In this document: piece by piece, positions 35,943-47,252 of the stretch
Layout of the letters: each line of letters begins with the position of its first letter
Numbering within the stretch: position 1 is the stretch's first letter
DNA from: Bradyrhizobium sp. B097
GTDB taxonomy: Bacteria; Pseudomonadota; Alphaproteobacteria; Rhizobiales; Xanthobacteraceae
DNA length: 64,000 nucleotides
Direction of reading: 5' to 3'
NCBI RefSeq assembly: GCF_038957035.1
Contig: NZ_CP152412.1
Coordinates: 8,986,501 to 9,050,500 of the forward strand
Program-made: the position numbers and the translations under genes
Notes under the pieces: generated by a model
Database searches by the model: none
What the model saw: the letters and a program-made list of their open reading frames with translations, nothing else
What the model was told of the DNA's origin: nothing

Positions 35943-36804
35943 TGGTCTCGCATTTTGTCGTGGAAGTTTCGTAGCGCGAGAAGAGTCGGCGTTGCCGCGC
36001 AACGAACTGCGTGTCATGTTTCGTCGCGTCCGTAGTTCTACCGGCTCAATATGCTTAACGCGCCGCACTCGCGCACAGATTGTTCTGCGCTAAGCTAGAT
36101 AGATGGAATAGCGCGCGAATATCTCGCGTTGAAAATCGCGCAGCGGGGTTACCCTGCAAAAGTAATCGCGAAAAATGACGTCTCGCGAATTACTTATGCA
36201 CATAGCGCTGAACAGCGATTGGAAAAATGACCGGCGCGAGACCAAATGTAAATTTTCTATGAAAAATTTTTGGTATTGCACCGTCGTTTGTGACACGCGT
36301 GAATCTGTGCGCTGATTCAAAACCTTGCTTTCGCAACTCAGCGTCGGCAACACCGCAACAGTGGCGAAGAGTCTCGACCCCCGTCGAATCCACGGATTGT
36401 CAGAAAATGTGCTTGGTGTATTTATTTCTTGTTCGCGACGCCCACGGCTCTCCAGATCAGCGCGGTTTGAGACCCAGGGGCGGACGTGCAAATCGGCGGC
36501 GGTGTGCGCGTTAGCGACGCTTTCCAAGCGAAGCTAGATTGACGGCTCATAGCGATATGAGGACGGTCGACCTGTGTCAAAATATCTCCGGCGGTGTCCC
36601 CGACAATTTGGGGGATCGAACAAGAGAGACCAGGGCGTCAGTCGGAATCTGGCAACGGGAACGCGGCGCAAGCGAACGGGTTGACGACGACACGCGGCGG
36701 CGAAGCGCCGGGCATTTCGGTGTTCGGTAGCGGCAGTTCGATTTTGAAGACACCAGCAAGCTGACAACTTGCCGCGATACGTCGCGGTGGGAGGGGGAGG
36801 ACTT
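35943..36804. promoter_or_regulatory. Non-coding, AT-richer region upstream of dnaA
   Basis: No convincing gene is present over 860 bp. The part from about 36100 to 36430 is clearly AT-richer than its surroundings. It holds a perfect DnaA box (36194-36202), a spaced inverted repeat (GTAATCGCGA at 36162-36171 and TCGCGAATTAC at 36183-36193), the 9-mer GCACAGATT at 36073 with its reverse complement at 36302, and four GANTC methylation sites between 36301 and 36390. This fits dnaA cell-cycle control or an origin-related element. In relatives oriC is often near hemE, so I do not call it oriC. Confidence 0.6.
36194..36202 (+). promoter_or_regulatory. DnaA box TTATGCACA
   Basis: This is a perfect match to the DnaA-box consensus TTATNCACA, about 900 bp upstream of the dnaA start and inside the AT-richer stretch. 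It could mediate autoregulation of dnaA. It is the only perfect box I found in the rpsT-dnaA interval. Confidence 0.7.
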
Positions 36805-36927
36805 ATGCCTTACGGTATCATCACTGCAGTCGAACCAACGACAGCCCAAGTGCAGATTTCCTGTGGTGCCGTAATCAACCCCTCGGACGCTGACTCTTAC
36901 CCGCAGAGAGCGTCGAGTACGCGCTGA
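36805..36927 (+). CDS. Candidate 40-aa small protein or leader peptide upstream of dnaA
   Basis: A frame beginning [15 protein letters not shown] runs 40 codons to TGA at 36925-36927. The ATG is preceded by GGGGGAGG four bases away, one of the strongest ribosome sites in the window. The peptide contains one cysteine ([10 protein letters not shown]) and no known domain. It lies 172 bp before the preferred dnaA start, on the same strand and probably on the same mRNA. It could be a regulatory leader ORF or chance; comparative data would decide. Confidence 0.4.
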   Translation: MPYGIITAVEPTTAQVQISCGAVINPSDADSYPQRASSTR

Positions 36928-37099
36928 CCTCGCGGGACGCATCTTCTCCAAACAGCTGACCTGTCGCGTGGCGCATGGCCGCCACACGGGAGAGCTTTGT
37001 CCGGAGCAGACCGCGCCCGCTAGAGGTCGCGTCGTGGCAGGATCCCTGCACGGCGCTTTCGCAATCATCATCTCTCAGTTTTGGAAAAGCACGAAGGCA

Positions 37100-38530
37100 A
37101 TGACGAACACGGAACAGGATCGCTGGTCGCGGGTAAAAGGACGTTTGCGGACGAGCGTTGGCGAGGACGTCTACACGAGCTGGTTTGCGCGGATGGATCT
37201 CGAGAGCGTGCACGATGAGAGCGTGCATCTGTCGGTTCCGACCCGGTTCCTCAAGAGCTGGATCCAGGCGCATTACGCCGAACGCGTGCTCTCCTGCTGG
37301 CAGGCCGAGATGCCCGAAGTGCATCGCATCGACCTCACCGTGCGCTCGGCGATCCGCGCGATGGCTCCGGTGAAGGAAGCGGCTGCGCCGGTCGAAGCGC
37401 GCCGTGTCGAGCGCAATGACGGCCGTCCCGCGCCTGAACTGCGCTCGTTCGCGACGGCGCCGGTGTCCGCCAGCCATGATGCGCTCGGCGGCTCGCCGCT
37501 CGATCCGCGCCTGACCTTTGCAAGCTTCGTCGTCGGCCGTTCCAACACGCTGGCCCATGCGGCTGCGCGCCAGGTCGCGGAAGGTCGCCGCGGCGATCCC
37601 GTGATGTTCAACCCGCTCTACATCCATGCCGGCGTCGGCCTCGGCAAGACACACCTGCTGCAGGCCGTGACCTGGGCGGGCAATTCCGGCGGCGAGCGCA
37701 AGGTGCTGTATCTCACCGCCGAGAAGTTCATGTACGGCTTCGTCGCGGCGCTGAAGACGCAGACGGCGCTGGCGTTCAAGGAGGCGCTGCGCGGCATCGA
37801 CGTGCTGGTCATCGACGATCTGCAGTTCCTGCAGGGCAAGTCGACGCAGGCCGAGTTCTGCCACACGCTGAACGCGCTGATCGATGCCGGCCGTCAGGTC
37901 GTGATCGCCGCCGACCGTCCGCCGTCCGACCTCGAAAGCCTCGACGACCGCGTGCGCTCGCGGCTCGCCGGTGGCCTGGTGGTCGAGATGGGTTCGCTCG
38001 GCGAGGAACTGCGGCTCGGCATCCTGAAGTCGCGCGTCGCCGCGGCCCGCGCCCACCATGCGACCTTCGATGTGCCGGAGGAAGTGCTGGACTATCTGGC
38101 GCGCACCATCACCCATAACGGCCGCGACCTCGAAGGCGCGATCAACCGCCTCTTGGCGCACTCCAAGCTCAACAACCAGCCGGTGACGCTGGAGATGGCC
38201 GAACGCGAGGTGCGCGACCTGATCCGCCCGCAGGAGCCGAAGCGGATCAAGATCGAGGACATCCAGCGCGTGGTCGCCCGGCAGTACAATGTCAGCCGCT
38301 CCGACCTCTTGTCGTCCCGCCGCACCGCCAACGTGGTGCGTCCGCGCCAGGTTGCGATGTATCTGGCCAAGACGCTGACCCTGCGTTCGCTGCCGGAGAT
38401 CGGCCGGCGCTTCGGCGGCCGCGACCACACCACCGTGTTGCACGCGGTGCGCAAGATTGAGGCACTGGTCGCCAAGGACACGGCGCTGTCAGAGGAAGTC
38501 GAATCGCTGAAGCGTCAATTGCAGGAATAA
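37100..38530 (+). CDS. dnaA: Chromosomal replication initiator DnaA
   Basis: DnaA binds DnaA boxes as an ATP complex and opens the origin. The 476-aa protein has an N-terminal DnaB-interaction domain (about residues 8-75), a variable linker, an AAA+ core with Walker [11 protein letters not shown] (about 177) and Walker [11 protein letters not shown] (about 235), and a C-terminal DNA-binding domain with [13 protein letters not shown] (about 441). The start at [14 protein letters not shown] matches the family. A frame open 44 codons further upstream is not conserved-looking. AAGG lies very close to the ATG, so initiation may be weak. Confidence 0.97.
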   Translation: MTNTEQDRWSRVKGRLRTSVGEDVYTSWFARMDLESVHDESVHLSVPTRFLKSWIQAHYAERVLSCWQAEMPEVHRIDLTVRSAIRAMAPVKEAAAPVEARRVERNDGRPAPELRSFATAPVSASHDALGGSPLDPRLTFASFVVGRSNTLAHAAARQVAEGRRGDPVMFNPLYIHAGVGLGKTHLLQAVTWAGNSGGERKVLYLTAEKFMYGFVAALKTQTALAFKEALRGIDVLVIDDLQFLQGKSTQAEFCHTLNALIDAGRQVVIAADRPPSDLESLDDRVRSRLAGGLVVEMGSLGEELRLGILKSRVAAARAHHATFDVPEEVLDYLARTITHNGRDLEGAINRLLAHSKLNNQPVTLEMAEREVRDLIRPQEPKRIKIEDIQRVVARQYNVSRSDLLSSRRTANVVRPRQVAMYLAKTLTLRSLPEIGRRFGGRDHTTVLHAVRKIEALVAKDTALSEEVESLKRQLQE

Positions 38531-38573
38531 GACTGCAGGAATAAGGCCGCCTCATTTGGCCGGCTCGTTCCAT

Positions 38574-38612
38574 AGCCCTCCCCTTTATCAAGAGGGGAGG
38601 GCTAAACTTTTT
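38574..38612 (+). terminator. Terminator after dnaA
   Basis: The 11-bp stem AGCCCTCCCCT / AGGGGAGGGCT (38574-38584 and 38593-38603) has an 8-nt loop and is followed by AAACTTTTTT. It lies 43 bp beyond the dnaA stop and separates dnaA from dnaN transcription. Confidence 0.9.
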
Positions 38613-38810
38613 TCCGGCCCAAAACGTGGGGAACGGGGCCCGTTTCGCGCCCGTATCCCTTGCACCGGCCGCCCATCCGCGCCACCTTGCGGTCCCCCCG
38701 TGGGTTTGATCAAATCCGGTATTGATCCGGCTTATCGGGTTTCCAATGCCGCGGTGCTGCCCTGAACGGCCGCCCGGCTTTTCCATCTGAGGGATCTGGC
38801 GGGTATTGCA

Positions 38811-39929
38811 ATGAAGGTCACCGTCGAGCGCGCGCAACTCCTGAAATCGCTGGGTCACGTTCACCGCGTGGTCGAGCGCCGCAACACCATCCCGATCCTC
38901 GGCAACGTGTTGATCCGCGCCGAGGGCGCCAAATTGTCGCTGAAGGCAACCGACCTCGATCTCGAGGTGACGGAGACCTTGGCCGCCGAGACCGGAACCG
39001 CCGGCTCGACCACGGTGCCGGCGCACATGTTCTATGACATCGTCCGCAAGCTGCCCGACGGTTCGCAGATCGTGCTGGAGGCCGACGGCGACCGCTCGGT
39101 GCTCGCGGTGCGCGCCGGCCGCTCGCGCTTCACGCTGCAGACCCTGCCCGAGAGCGATTTCCCGGGCCTCGCCGCCGGCGACATGACGCATTCGTTCTCG
39201 CTGCCGGCGTCCGACATCAAGCGGCTGATCGACCGTACCCAGTTTGCGATCTCGACCGAAGAGACCCGCTATTACCTCAACGGCATCTATCTGCACGCCG
39301 CCGGCAGCGCCAAGGCGGCGACCCTGCGCGGGGTTGCGACCGACGGCCATCGCCTGGCGCAGATCGACCTCGCGCTGCCCAAGGGCGCGACCGGCATGCC
39401 CGGCGTGATCGTCCCGCGCAAGACGGTCGGCGAGGTGCAGCGGCTGATCGAGGGCGACGACGCCGAGATCTCGATCGAGCTGTCGGATGGCAAGATCCGC
39501 TTCACGCTCGGCAATGTGGTGCTGACCTCGAAGCTGATCGACGGCACCTTCCCGGATTATGGCCGTGTCATTCCGCAGAACAACGACAAGGAACTGGTGG
39601 TCGACAAGAAGGATTTCGAGGCCGCCGTCGATCGCGTCTCGACCATTTCCAGCGAACGCGGCCGCGCCGTGAAGCTGGCTTTGTCCGCCGGCAAGCTGGT
39701 GCTCTCGGTCACCAACCCGGATTCCGGCAGCGCCACCGAAGAGCTCGAGGTCGAGTACGCCTCCGATGCGCTCGATATCGGCTTCAACTCGCGCTATCTG
39801 CTCGACATCGCCGCCCAGATCGAGGGCGAGGTCGCGGTGCTGAAGCTCGCCGATCCCGGCTCGCCGACCCTGGTGCAGGACCGCGACAGCAAGGGCGCGC
39901 TCTACGTGCTGATGCCGATGCGGGTGTGA
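38811..39929 (+). CDS. dnaN: DNA polymerase III beta subunit (sliding clamp)
   Basis: The 372-aa clamp has three repeated domains: residues 1-120 (MKVTVERAQLLKSLGHVHRV, RRNTIPILGNVLI), 125-245 (SDIKRLIDRTQFAISTEETRYYLNG) and 250-372, ending YVLMPMRV. The last motif is the conserved C-terminal MPMR(V/L). It encircles DNA and tethers polymerase. It has its own upstream region of about 200 bp after the dnaA terminator. The stop lies 12 bp before a GIY-YIG cassette that separates it from recF. Confidence 0.98.
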   Translation: MKVTVERAQLLKSLGHVHRVVERRNTIPILGNVLIRAEGAKLSLKATDLDLEVTETLAAETGTAGSTTVPAHMFYDIVRKLPDGSQIVLEADGDRSVLAVRAGRSRFTLQTLPESDFPGLAAGDMTHSFSLPASDIKRLIDRTQFAISTEETRYYLNGIYLHAAGSAKAATLRGVATDGHRLAQIDLALPKGATGMPGVIVPRKTVGEVQRLIEGDDAEISIELSDGKIRFTLGNVVLTSKLIDGTFPDYGRVIPQNNDKELVVDKKDFEAAVDRVSTISSERGRAVKLALSAGKLVLSVTNPDSGSATEELEVEYASDALDIGFNSRYLLDIAAQIEGEVAVLKLADPGSPTLVQDRDSKGALYVLMPMRV

Positions 39930-39941
39930 CGATTTCCTCTT

Positions 39942-39972
39942 GTCATGGCCGGGCTTGACCCGGCCATCCATC
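39942..39972. repeat. Left 31-bp inverted repeat of GIY-YIG cassette
   Basis: Starts GTCAT and contains the self-complementary segment TGGCCGGG/CCCGGCCA around CTTGA. It matches the reverse complement of the right repeat (40275-40305) at 29 of 31 positions. The two differences are paired, so the hairpin is preserved. It begins 12 bp after the dnaN stop. Confidence 0.95.
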
Positions 39973-39979
39973 CAATCAA

Positions 39980-40267
39980 ATGACCTACTGGGTATACATC
40001 CTCGCGAGCAAGCCCGGTGGAACTCTCTACGTCGGCGTGACCAATAATCTGGTCCGGCGCGTCTACGAACATCGCGAAGGTCTGGCCGAGGGCTTTACCA
40101 AGAAGTACGGCATCAAGACGCTCGTCTACTTCGAGGCGCATGAGACAATCGCTGCCGCGCTTCAGCGCGAGAAGAACATCAAGCACTGGTCTCGCGAGTG
40201 GAAGATTGATTTGATCGTCGCCGGCAATCCCGACTGGCGCGACCTATATGATGAAATTGTCCGCTAA
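39980..40267 (+). CDS. GIY-YIG endonuclease superfamily protein inside inverted repeats
   Basis: The 95-aa protein is a stand-alone GIY-YIG domain of the COG2827/UPF0213 kind. It has MTYWVYILASKPGGTLYVGVTN carrying the two signature strands (VYI and YVG), the conserved Arg in NLVRRVYEHR, and the catalytic Glu region LQREKNIKHW. The domain can cut DNA, but the biological role of these small members is unclear. The ATG lies 7 bp after one 31-bp repeat and the stop 7 bp before the other. No Shine-Dalgarno is present. The cassette splits the usual dnaN-recF neighbourhood, pointing to insertion. Confidence 0.92.
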   Translation: MTYWVYILASKPGGTLYVGVTNNLVRRVYEHREGLAEGFTKKYGIKTLVYFEAHETIAAALQREKNIKHWSREWKIDLIVAGNPDWRDLYDEIVR

Positions 40268-40274
40268 CGCGGAC

Positions 40275-40305
40275 GATGGATTGCCGGGTCAAGCCCGGCA
40301 ATGAC
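40275..40305. repeat. Right 31-bp inverted repeat of GIY-YIG cassette
   Basis: Starts GATGGA, ends ATGAC, and contains TTGCCGGG/CCCGGCAA as its own hairpin. Its reverse complement is identical over 31 bp to the left arm of the gene-free element at 33151-33233. It ends 9 bp before the recF start, so it also supplies the recF upstream sequence. Confidence 0.95.
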
Positions 40306-40314
40306 AGAGTAGAC

Positions 40315-41451
40315 ATGACCCCGTCCCGCATTCATCGCCTGTCGCTGACGCATTTCCGCAATTACCGGGCGGCGACGCTGCAGGTCGCGGGCGACATGGT
40401 GGTGCTGGTCGGGCCCAACGGCGCCGGCAAGACCAATTGCGTGGAGGCGGTCTCGTTCCTGTCGCCGGGCCGCGGACTGCGTCGCGCGACCTTGGAGGAC
40501 ATCGCCGACAATCAGGGCGACGGCTCCTGGGCGGTCTCGGCCGAAGTCGAGGGCGCGCTCGGCCTCGCCACGCTCGGCACCGGCATCGATCCCCCGGCAG
40601 GCGAGGCGAGCAACAACCGGCGCTGCCGCATCGATCGCGAACCGGTGGGGTCCGCGACCGCGTTCGGCGATCATTTGCGTATGGTGTGGCTGACGCCAGC
40701 GATGGACGGCCTGTTCATGGGCGCAGCGTCCGAGCGGCGGCGCTTCTTCGACCGCCTGGTGCTGGCGATCGATTCCGAGCACTCCAGCCGGGTCTCGGCG
40801 CTGGAGCGCTCGCTGCGCTCGCGCAACCGGCTGCTCGAGGTGCGCAACTACGACGACCATTGGTGTGATGCGATCGAGCGCGAGACCGCGGAGCTTGCGG
40901 TCGCGGTCGCCGCATCACGCGGCCAGACCGCCGCCAAGCTCGCCGCGATGCTGCACGAGCGCGGGGCCGCCTCGGCCTTCCCGTCCGCCGAAATCATGCT
41001 CGACGGCTGGATGGAGAACGCGCTGCTGCAGGAGCCTGCGACCGCGGTGGAGGACCGCTACCGCGAGATCCTGCGCGCCAGCCGTCCGCGCGACGCCGCC
41101 GCCGGGCGCACGCTCGACGGACCGCATCTGACCGATCTGCAGGTGATTTACGCGCCGAAGGGCATGCCGGCGCGCGACGCCTCGACCGGCGAGCAGAAGG
41201 CGCTGTTGATCGGGCTGGTGCTGGCGCATGCCACGATGGTCGCGGAGATGACCGGCATCGTGCCGCTGCTGCTGCTCGACGAGGTCGTCGCCCATCTCGA
41301 TCCCAATAGGCGCAAGGCGCTGTTCGAGGAGCTCGCCAAGCTCGGCGCACAGGTCTGGATGACCGGCGCCGACCCTGCTGCCTTCGTCGATATCGGCCCG
41401 ACGGGAGAGATTTTCGACGTCGAATCCGGCCGCGCCACACGGCGCGGCTAG
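40315..41451 (+). CDS. recF: DNA replication and repair protein RecF
   Basis: RecF is an SMC-like ATPase that loads RecA at gapped DNA through RecR/RecO. The 378-aa protein has N-terminal LTHFRNYRAATLQV with Walker A VGPNGAGKTN (about residues 33-40), a central arm, the ABC signature DASTGEQKALL and Walker B LLLLDEVVAHLDPN near the C-terminus. Start ATG 40315 lies 9 bp after the GIY-YIG cassette and has only a weak GAG-type ribosome site. Open frame upstream of it is repeat sequence. Insertion of the cassette may have changed recF expression (inference). Confidence 0.97.
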   Translation: MTPSRIHRLSLTHFRNYRAATLQVAGDMVVLVGPNGAGKTNCVEAVSFLSPGRGLRRATLEDIADNQGDGSWAVSAEVEGALGLATLGTGIDPPAGEASNNRRCRIDREPVGSATAFGDHLRMVWLTPAMDGLFMGAASERRRFFDRLVLAIDSEHSSRVSALERSLRSRNRLLEVRNYDDHWCDAIERETAELAVAVAASRGQTAAKLAAMLHERGAASAFPSAEIMLDGWMENALLQEPATAVEDRYREILRASRPRDAAAGRTLDGPHLTDLQVIYAPKGMPARDASTGEQKALLIGLVLAHATMVAEMTGIVPLLLLDEVVAHLDPNRRKALFEELAKLGAQVWMTGADPAAFVDIGPTGEIFDVESGRATRRG

Positions 41452-41458
41452 GCGCGCG

Positions 41459-44116
<2,658 letters not shown>

Positions 44117-44341
44117 GGACCTGCTCCCGGCGGCCAGGCGGACATGCGCTTTCCGACGCGACGGCTCGGCCAAGATGACGTGTCCGTGACCGCGCGCGCC
44201 GCACCGTTGCGCGGCTACCTTTCGTGTGGAAGCTGCGCCGGGAGTTGTGTTACGGTGCCGGACAGCCATTGATTCCGTTACGGAATTTCGCGTGGGTAAA
44301 TTCGAATCCAAGTCTGGATGATGCGTTAGGGGACATTCCGC

Positions 44342-45634
44342 GTGCCGCCGATCCAATACATCGTCGAAGGCGGCCGCCGCCTTTCGGGCACCATCGAGCC
44401 GTCGGGCAACAAGAACTCCGCGCTGCCGATCATCGCAGCTGCCCTGCTCACCGAGCATCCGGTCACGCTGACCAACGTGCCGCGCATTCGCGACACCGAA
44501 ACGCTGGTCGAGCTGTGCCGCTCGGTCGGCGCCAGCGCCGAATGGACCGAGCGCAACACGCTGCAGATCCATGCCAGGGAGATCCGCGCCGCCGATCTCG
44601 ATCCGGCTCTGTGCGCGCGGATCCGCGCCTCGATCCTGCTGGCAGGTCCGCTGCTCGCCCGCTGCGGCGAGGTCGCGTTGCCGCCGCCCGGCGGCGACGT
44701 GATCGGCCGCCGCCGCCTCGACACGCACTTTTTGGCCTTCGAGCAGCTCGGTGCCACGGTCACCGCAACGCACCGGCTGGAATTCCGCGCCGCGCGCCTG
44801 AAGGGCGCCGATGTGTTCCTCGACGAGCCCAGCGTTACCGCGACGGAGAACGCGCTGGTCGCCGCCGTCGCCGCCCGCGGCACCACCTATCTGCGCAACG
44901 CGGCCTCCGAGCCGCATGTGCAGGACCTCGCCAATTTCCTGGTCGCGCTTGGCGCGAAGATCGAAGGTATCGGTACCAACACCATTACCGTGCATGGCCA
45001 GGCGCCGCTCGGCGGCACGAGCTACGCGATCCAGCCCGACCATATCGAGGTCGGATCGCTGATCGGCCTTGCCGCGGTGACCCGCTCGCCGCTGCGCATC
45101 GCGCGCGCCGGCGTCGAGCATTTGCGCTCGATCCGGATGGGCTTTGAACGGCTTGGCATCGTCTGCGGCGTCGAGGGCGACGACCTCGTCGTGCCGTCGA
45201 ACCAGACCATGAAGATCCAGGACGATTTCGGCGGCCATGTGCCGAAGCTCGAGGACCAGCCCTGGCCCGCCTTCCCGGCGGACCTGATGTCGATCGCGAT
45301 CGTCACCGCGACGCAGTGCGACGGCGTCATCCTGATGCACGAGAAGATGTTCGAGTCGCGGATGTTCTTCGTCGACAATTTGATCGCGATGGGTGGCCGG
45401 ATCGTGCTGTGCGACCCGCACCGCGCGATCGTGGCCGGTCCGAGCCGGCTGCGCGGCGCGCCGATGAACTCGCCCGACATCCGCGCCGGTATGGCGATGT
45501 TGCTGGCCGCGGTGTGCGCCAACGGCACCTCCACCATCAACAATGCCGACCAGATCGAGCGCGGCTATGAGCGGATCGACGAACGGCTCAACGCGCTCGG
45601 CGCCAAGATCAAGCGGATACCAGCGCGATCGTGA
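44342..45634 (+). CDS. murA: UDP-N-acetylglucosamine 1-carboxyvinyltransferase homologue with active-site Asp
   Basis: MurA transfers enolpyruvate from PEP to UDP-GlcNAc, the first committed step of peptidoglycan synthesis. The 430-aa protein keeps the catalytic Lys (SGNKNSALP, K24), the active-site Arg residues (IRASILL; IGRR, R123) and Asp in AFPADLM. The loop that normally reads GGCxIG is GGDVIG, so Asp119 replaces the usual catalytic Cys. Asp versions are active and fosfomycin-resistant in other bacteria. The start is GTG 44342 with AGGGGA upstream. It may be a second, specialised MurA or the only one; the window cannot tell. Confidence 0.88.
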   Translation: MPPIQYIVEGGRRLSGTIEPSGNKNSALPIIAAALLTEHPVTLTNVPRIRDTETLVELCRSVGASAEWTERNTLQIHAREIRAADLDPALCARIRASILLAGPLLARCGEVALPPPGGDVIGRRRLDTHFLAFEQLGATVTATHRLEFRAARLKGADVFLDEPSVTATENALVAAVAARGTTYLRNAASEPHVQDLANFLVALGAKIEGIGTNTITVHGQAPLGGTSYAIQPDHIEVGSLIGLAAVTRSPLRIARAGVEHLRSIRMGFERLGIVCGVEGDDLVVPSNQTMKIQDDFGGHVPKLEDQPWPAFPADLMSIAIVTATQCDGVILMHEKMFESRMFFVDNLIAMGGRIVLCDPHRAIVAGPSRLRGAPMNSPDIRAGMAMLLAAVCANGTSTINNADQIERGYERIDERLNALGAKIKRIPARS

Positions 45635-45694
45635 TCCGGGCATGATCCGGAAAAACGTGAAGCGCTCTTCCGGTCGGACCATGCTCAAACGACA
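45635..45694. repeat. Degenerate ATGATCCGGAAAA-type repeat
   Basis: The sequence after murA contains GGGCATGATCCGGAAAAACG and CTTCCGGTCGGACCATGCTC, an imperfect inverted pair. It matches in style a short dispersed repeat I recall from Bradyrhizobium intergenic regions. Evidence is one degenerate copy, so confidence is modest. It could serve as a murA terminator. Confidence 0.45.
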
Positions 45695-45784
45695 ATTTGG
45701 GAGGCGATGATCTCTGCGTGAGATCGTCGCGTTTGGGCAGTTTGGCCATCCTTCCGGCCGGTTTGCCGTGCTAAGCGTGCCGTC

Positions 45785-47203
45785 ATGACCTGCATCGACA
45801 AGATCGACCCGGCCGCGTCGCGCGCGGCCGTCGTCCCCTCCGGGGCGGCGTTTGCCGTCCCCCGCAAGCTGCTCACGGCCGAGCTCGCCGAAACGCTGAA
45901 GCTCGCGGTGCCGCTTGCGCTGACGCAGCTCGGGCAGATCGCGATGATGACGACCGATCTCGCCTTCATCGGTCGGCTCGGCAGCGAGAACGTCGCCGCG
46001 GCGGCGCTGGCGCATACCGTGTATTTCGTAAGCTTCACCATCGGCATGGGCATGATGTCGGCGGTCTCGCCGCTGGCCGCGCAGGCGTTCGGTGCCCGCA
46101 ACCCGCGCGTGATGCGGCGCGCGCTCCGCGTCGGCCTGTGGGCCGGGTTCTTCATGGTGCTGCCGCTGATGGCGCTGCCGTTCCATGGCGAGCGCATCCT
46201 GCTCACGCTCGGCCAGACCCAGGCCACCGCGCATCTGGCGCAGCAATATCTGTTCGGTCTCGCCTGGGGCATCCTGCCGGCGCTGTGGTTCATCGCGCTC
46301 CGCGGCTTCATGAGCGCGGTGAACCGGCCGGAGCCGGTGCTGTGGATCACACTCGCGGCGATCCCGGCCAATGCGCTGATGGTCTGCCTCCTGCTCTACG
46401 GCAAATGGGGCATGCCCGAGCTCGGTATGTTCGGCGCTGGACTTGCGACCACGATCGTCAATCTCGGGACCTTCCTCGCCGGCGCGTGGTTCGCGGCGCG
46501 GCGCCGCCCGTTCCGCAAGTACCATGTGTTCAGCCGCGTCTGGCGCATCGACTGGCCGTTGATGGGCAAGCTTGTCGCCGTCGGCGCACCGATCGCGATC
46601 GCGTTCCTCCTGGAATACGGCCTGTTCGGCGCGGCCGGCCTGCTGATGGGGCTGATCAGCACCACGGCGCTGGCGGCGCACCAGATCGCGCTGCAGATCG
46701 CGGCGATCCTGTTCATGGTGCCGTTCGGCGTCAGCATGGCCGCCACCGTGCGGGTCGGCCAGGCTGTCGGCCGCCGCGACACCGATGCGGTGCAGCGGGC
46801 CGGCTTTGTCGCGGTCGCGCTCGCCGGTGTGTTCATGAGCGTCATGACGCTCGCGGTGATCCTGGCGCGCTTCGAGATCGCAGCCCTGTTCCTCGGCGAA
46901 GCCTCCGACGCCACCGCGCAGCTCACCGCGATGCTGCTCCTGATCGGCGCGACCTTCTTCATCGCCGACGGCGTGCAGACCACCACCGCCGGCGCGCTGC
47001 GCGGGATGAACGATACCCAGGTGCCGCTGCTGTTCGCCACCATCAGCTACTGGCTGATCGGGTTCGCGTCCGCCTACGCGCTCGCCTTCTGGGTCGGGCT
47101 CCAGGCGCCCGGCGTCTGGATCGGATTGTCGCTCGGGACTGCGGTCTACGCGACCCTCCTGATCTTGCGTTTCCGCCTGCTGGCACGCAGACTGGTAGGA
47201 TGA
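45785..47203 (+). CDS. MATE-family efflux transporter
   Basis: This 472-aa protein has about twelve hydrophobic helices and the MATE hallmarks: LALTQLGQIAMMTTDLAFIGRLG in helix 1, the internal-repeat counterpart APIAIAFLLEYGLFGAAGLLMGL, and TVRVGQAVGRRD. It probably exports cationic drugs or metabolites in exchange for protons or sodium. The frame opens at an ATG 150 bp after murA. An Ala-rich hydrophilic N-terminus of about 35 residues precedes helix 1. Confidence 0.93.
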   Translation: MTCIDKIDPAASRAAVVPSGAAFAVPRKLLTAELAETLKLAVPLALTQLGQIAMMTTDLAFIGRLGSENVAAAALAHTVYFVSFTIGMGMMSAVSPLAAQAFGARNPRVMRRALRVGLWAGFFMVLPLMALPFHGERILLTLGQTQATAHLAQQYLFGLAWGILPALWFIALRGFMSAVNRPEPVLWITLAAIPANALMVCLLLYGKWGMPELGMFGAGLATTIVNLGTFLAGAWFAARRRPFRKYHVFSRVWRIDWPLMGKLVAVGAPIAIAFLLEYGLFGAAGLLMGLISTTALAAHQIALQIAAILFMVPFGVSMAATVRVGQAVGRRDTDAVQRAGFVAVALAGVFMSVMTLAVILARFEIAALFLGEASDATAQLTAMLLLIGATFFIADGVQTTTAGALRGMNDTQVPLLFATISYWLIGFASAYALAFWVGLQAPGVWIGLSLGTAVYATLLILRFRLLARRLVG

Positions 47204-47252
47204 AGGTTGCCGCATGAAGGTTGACGAGGTCACACCGAACGGAGCCTAGCGC

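Noticed and set aside
36090..36527. A minus-strand frame of 145 codons in the AT-richer region before dnaA
   Set aside because: No ribosome site, no domain, and codon use unlike neighbouring genes; the region is better explained as regulatory DNA.
35943..36804. Calling the rpsT-dnaA gap the chromosome origin
   Set aside because: Only one perfect DnaA box was found, and in related alphaproteobacteria oriC is often near hemE; GC-skew data would be needed.
36968..37099. A 44-codon upstream extension of dnaA
   Set aside because: The extra residues do not resemble the DnaA N-terminus, which begins cleanly at the ATG at 37100.
36875..38443. A minus-strand frame of 522 codons across dnaA
   Set aside because: dnaA on the plus strand is unmistakable; the antisense product is compositionally odd.
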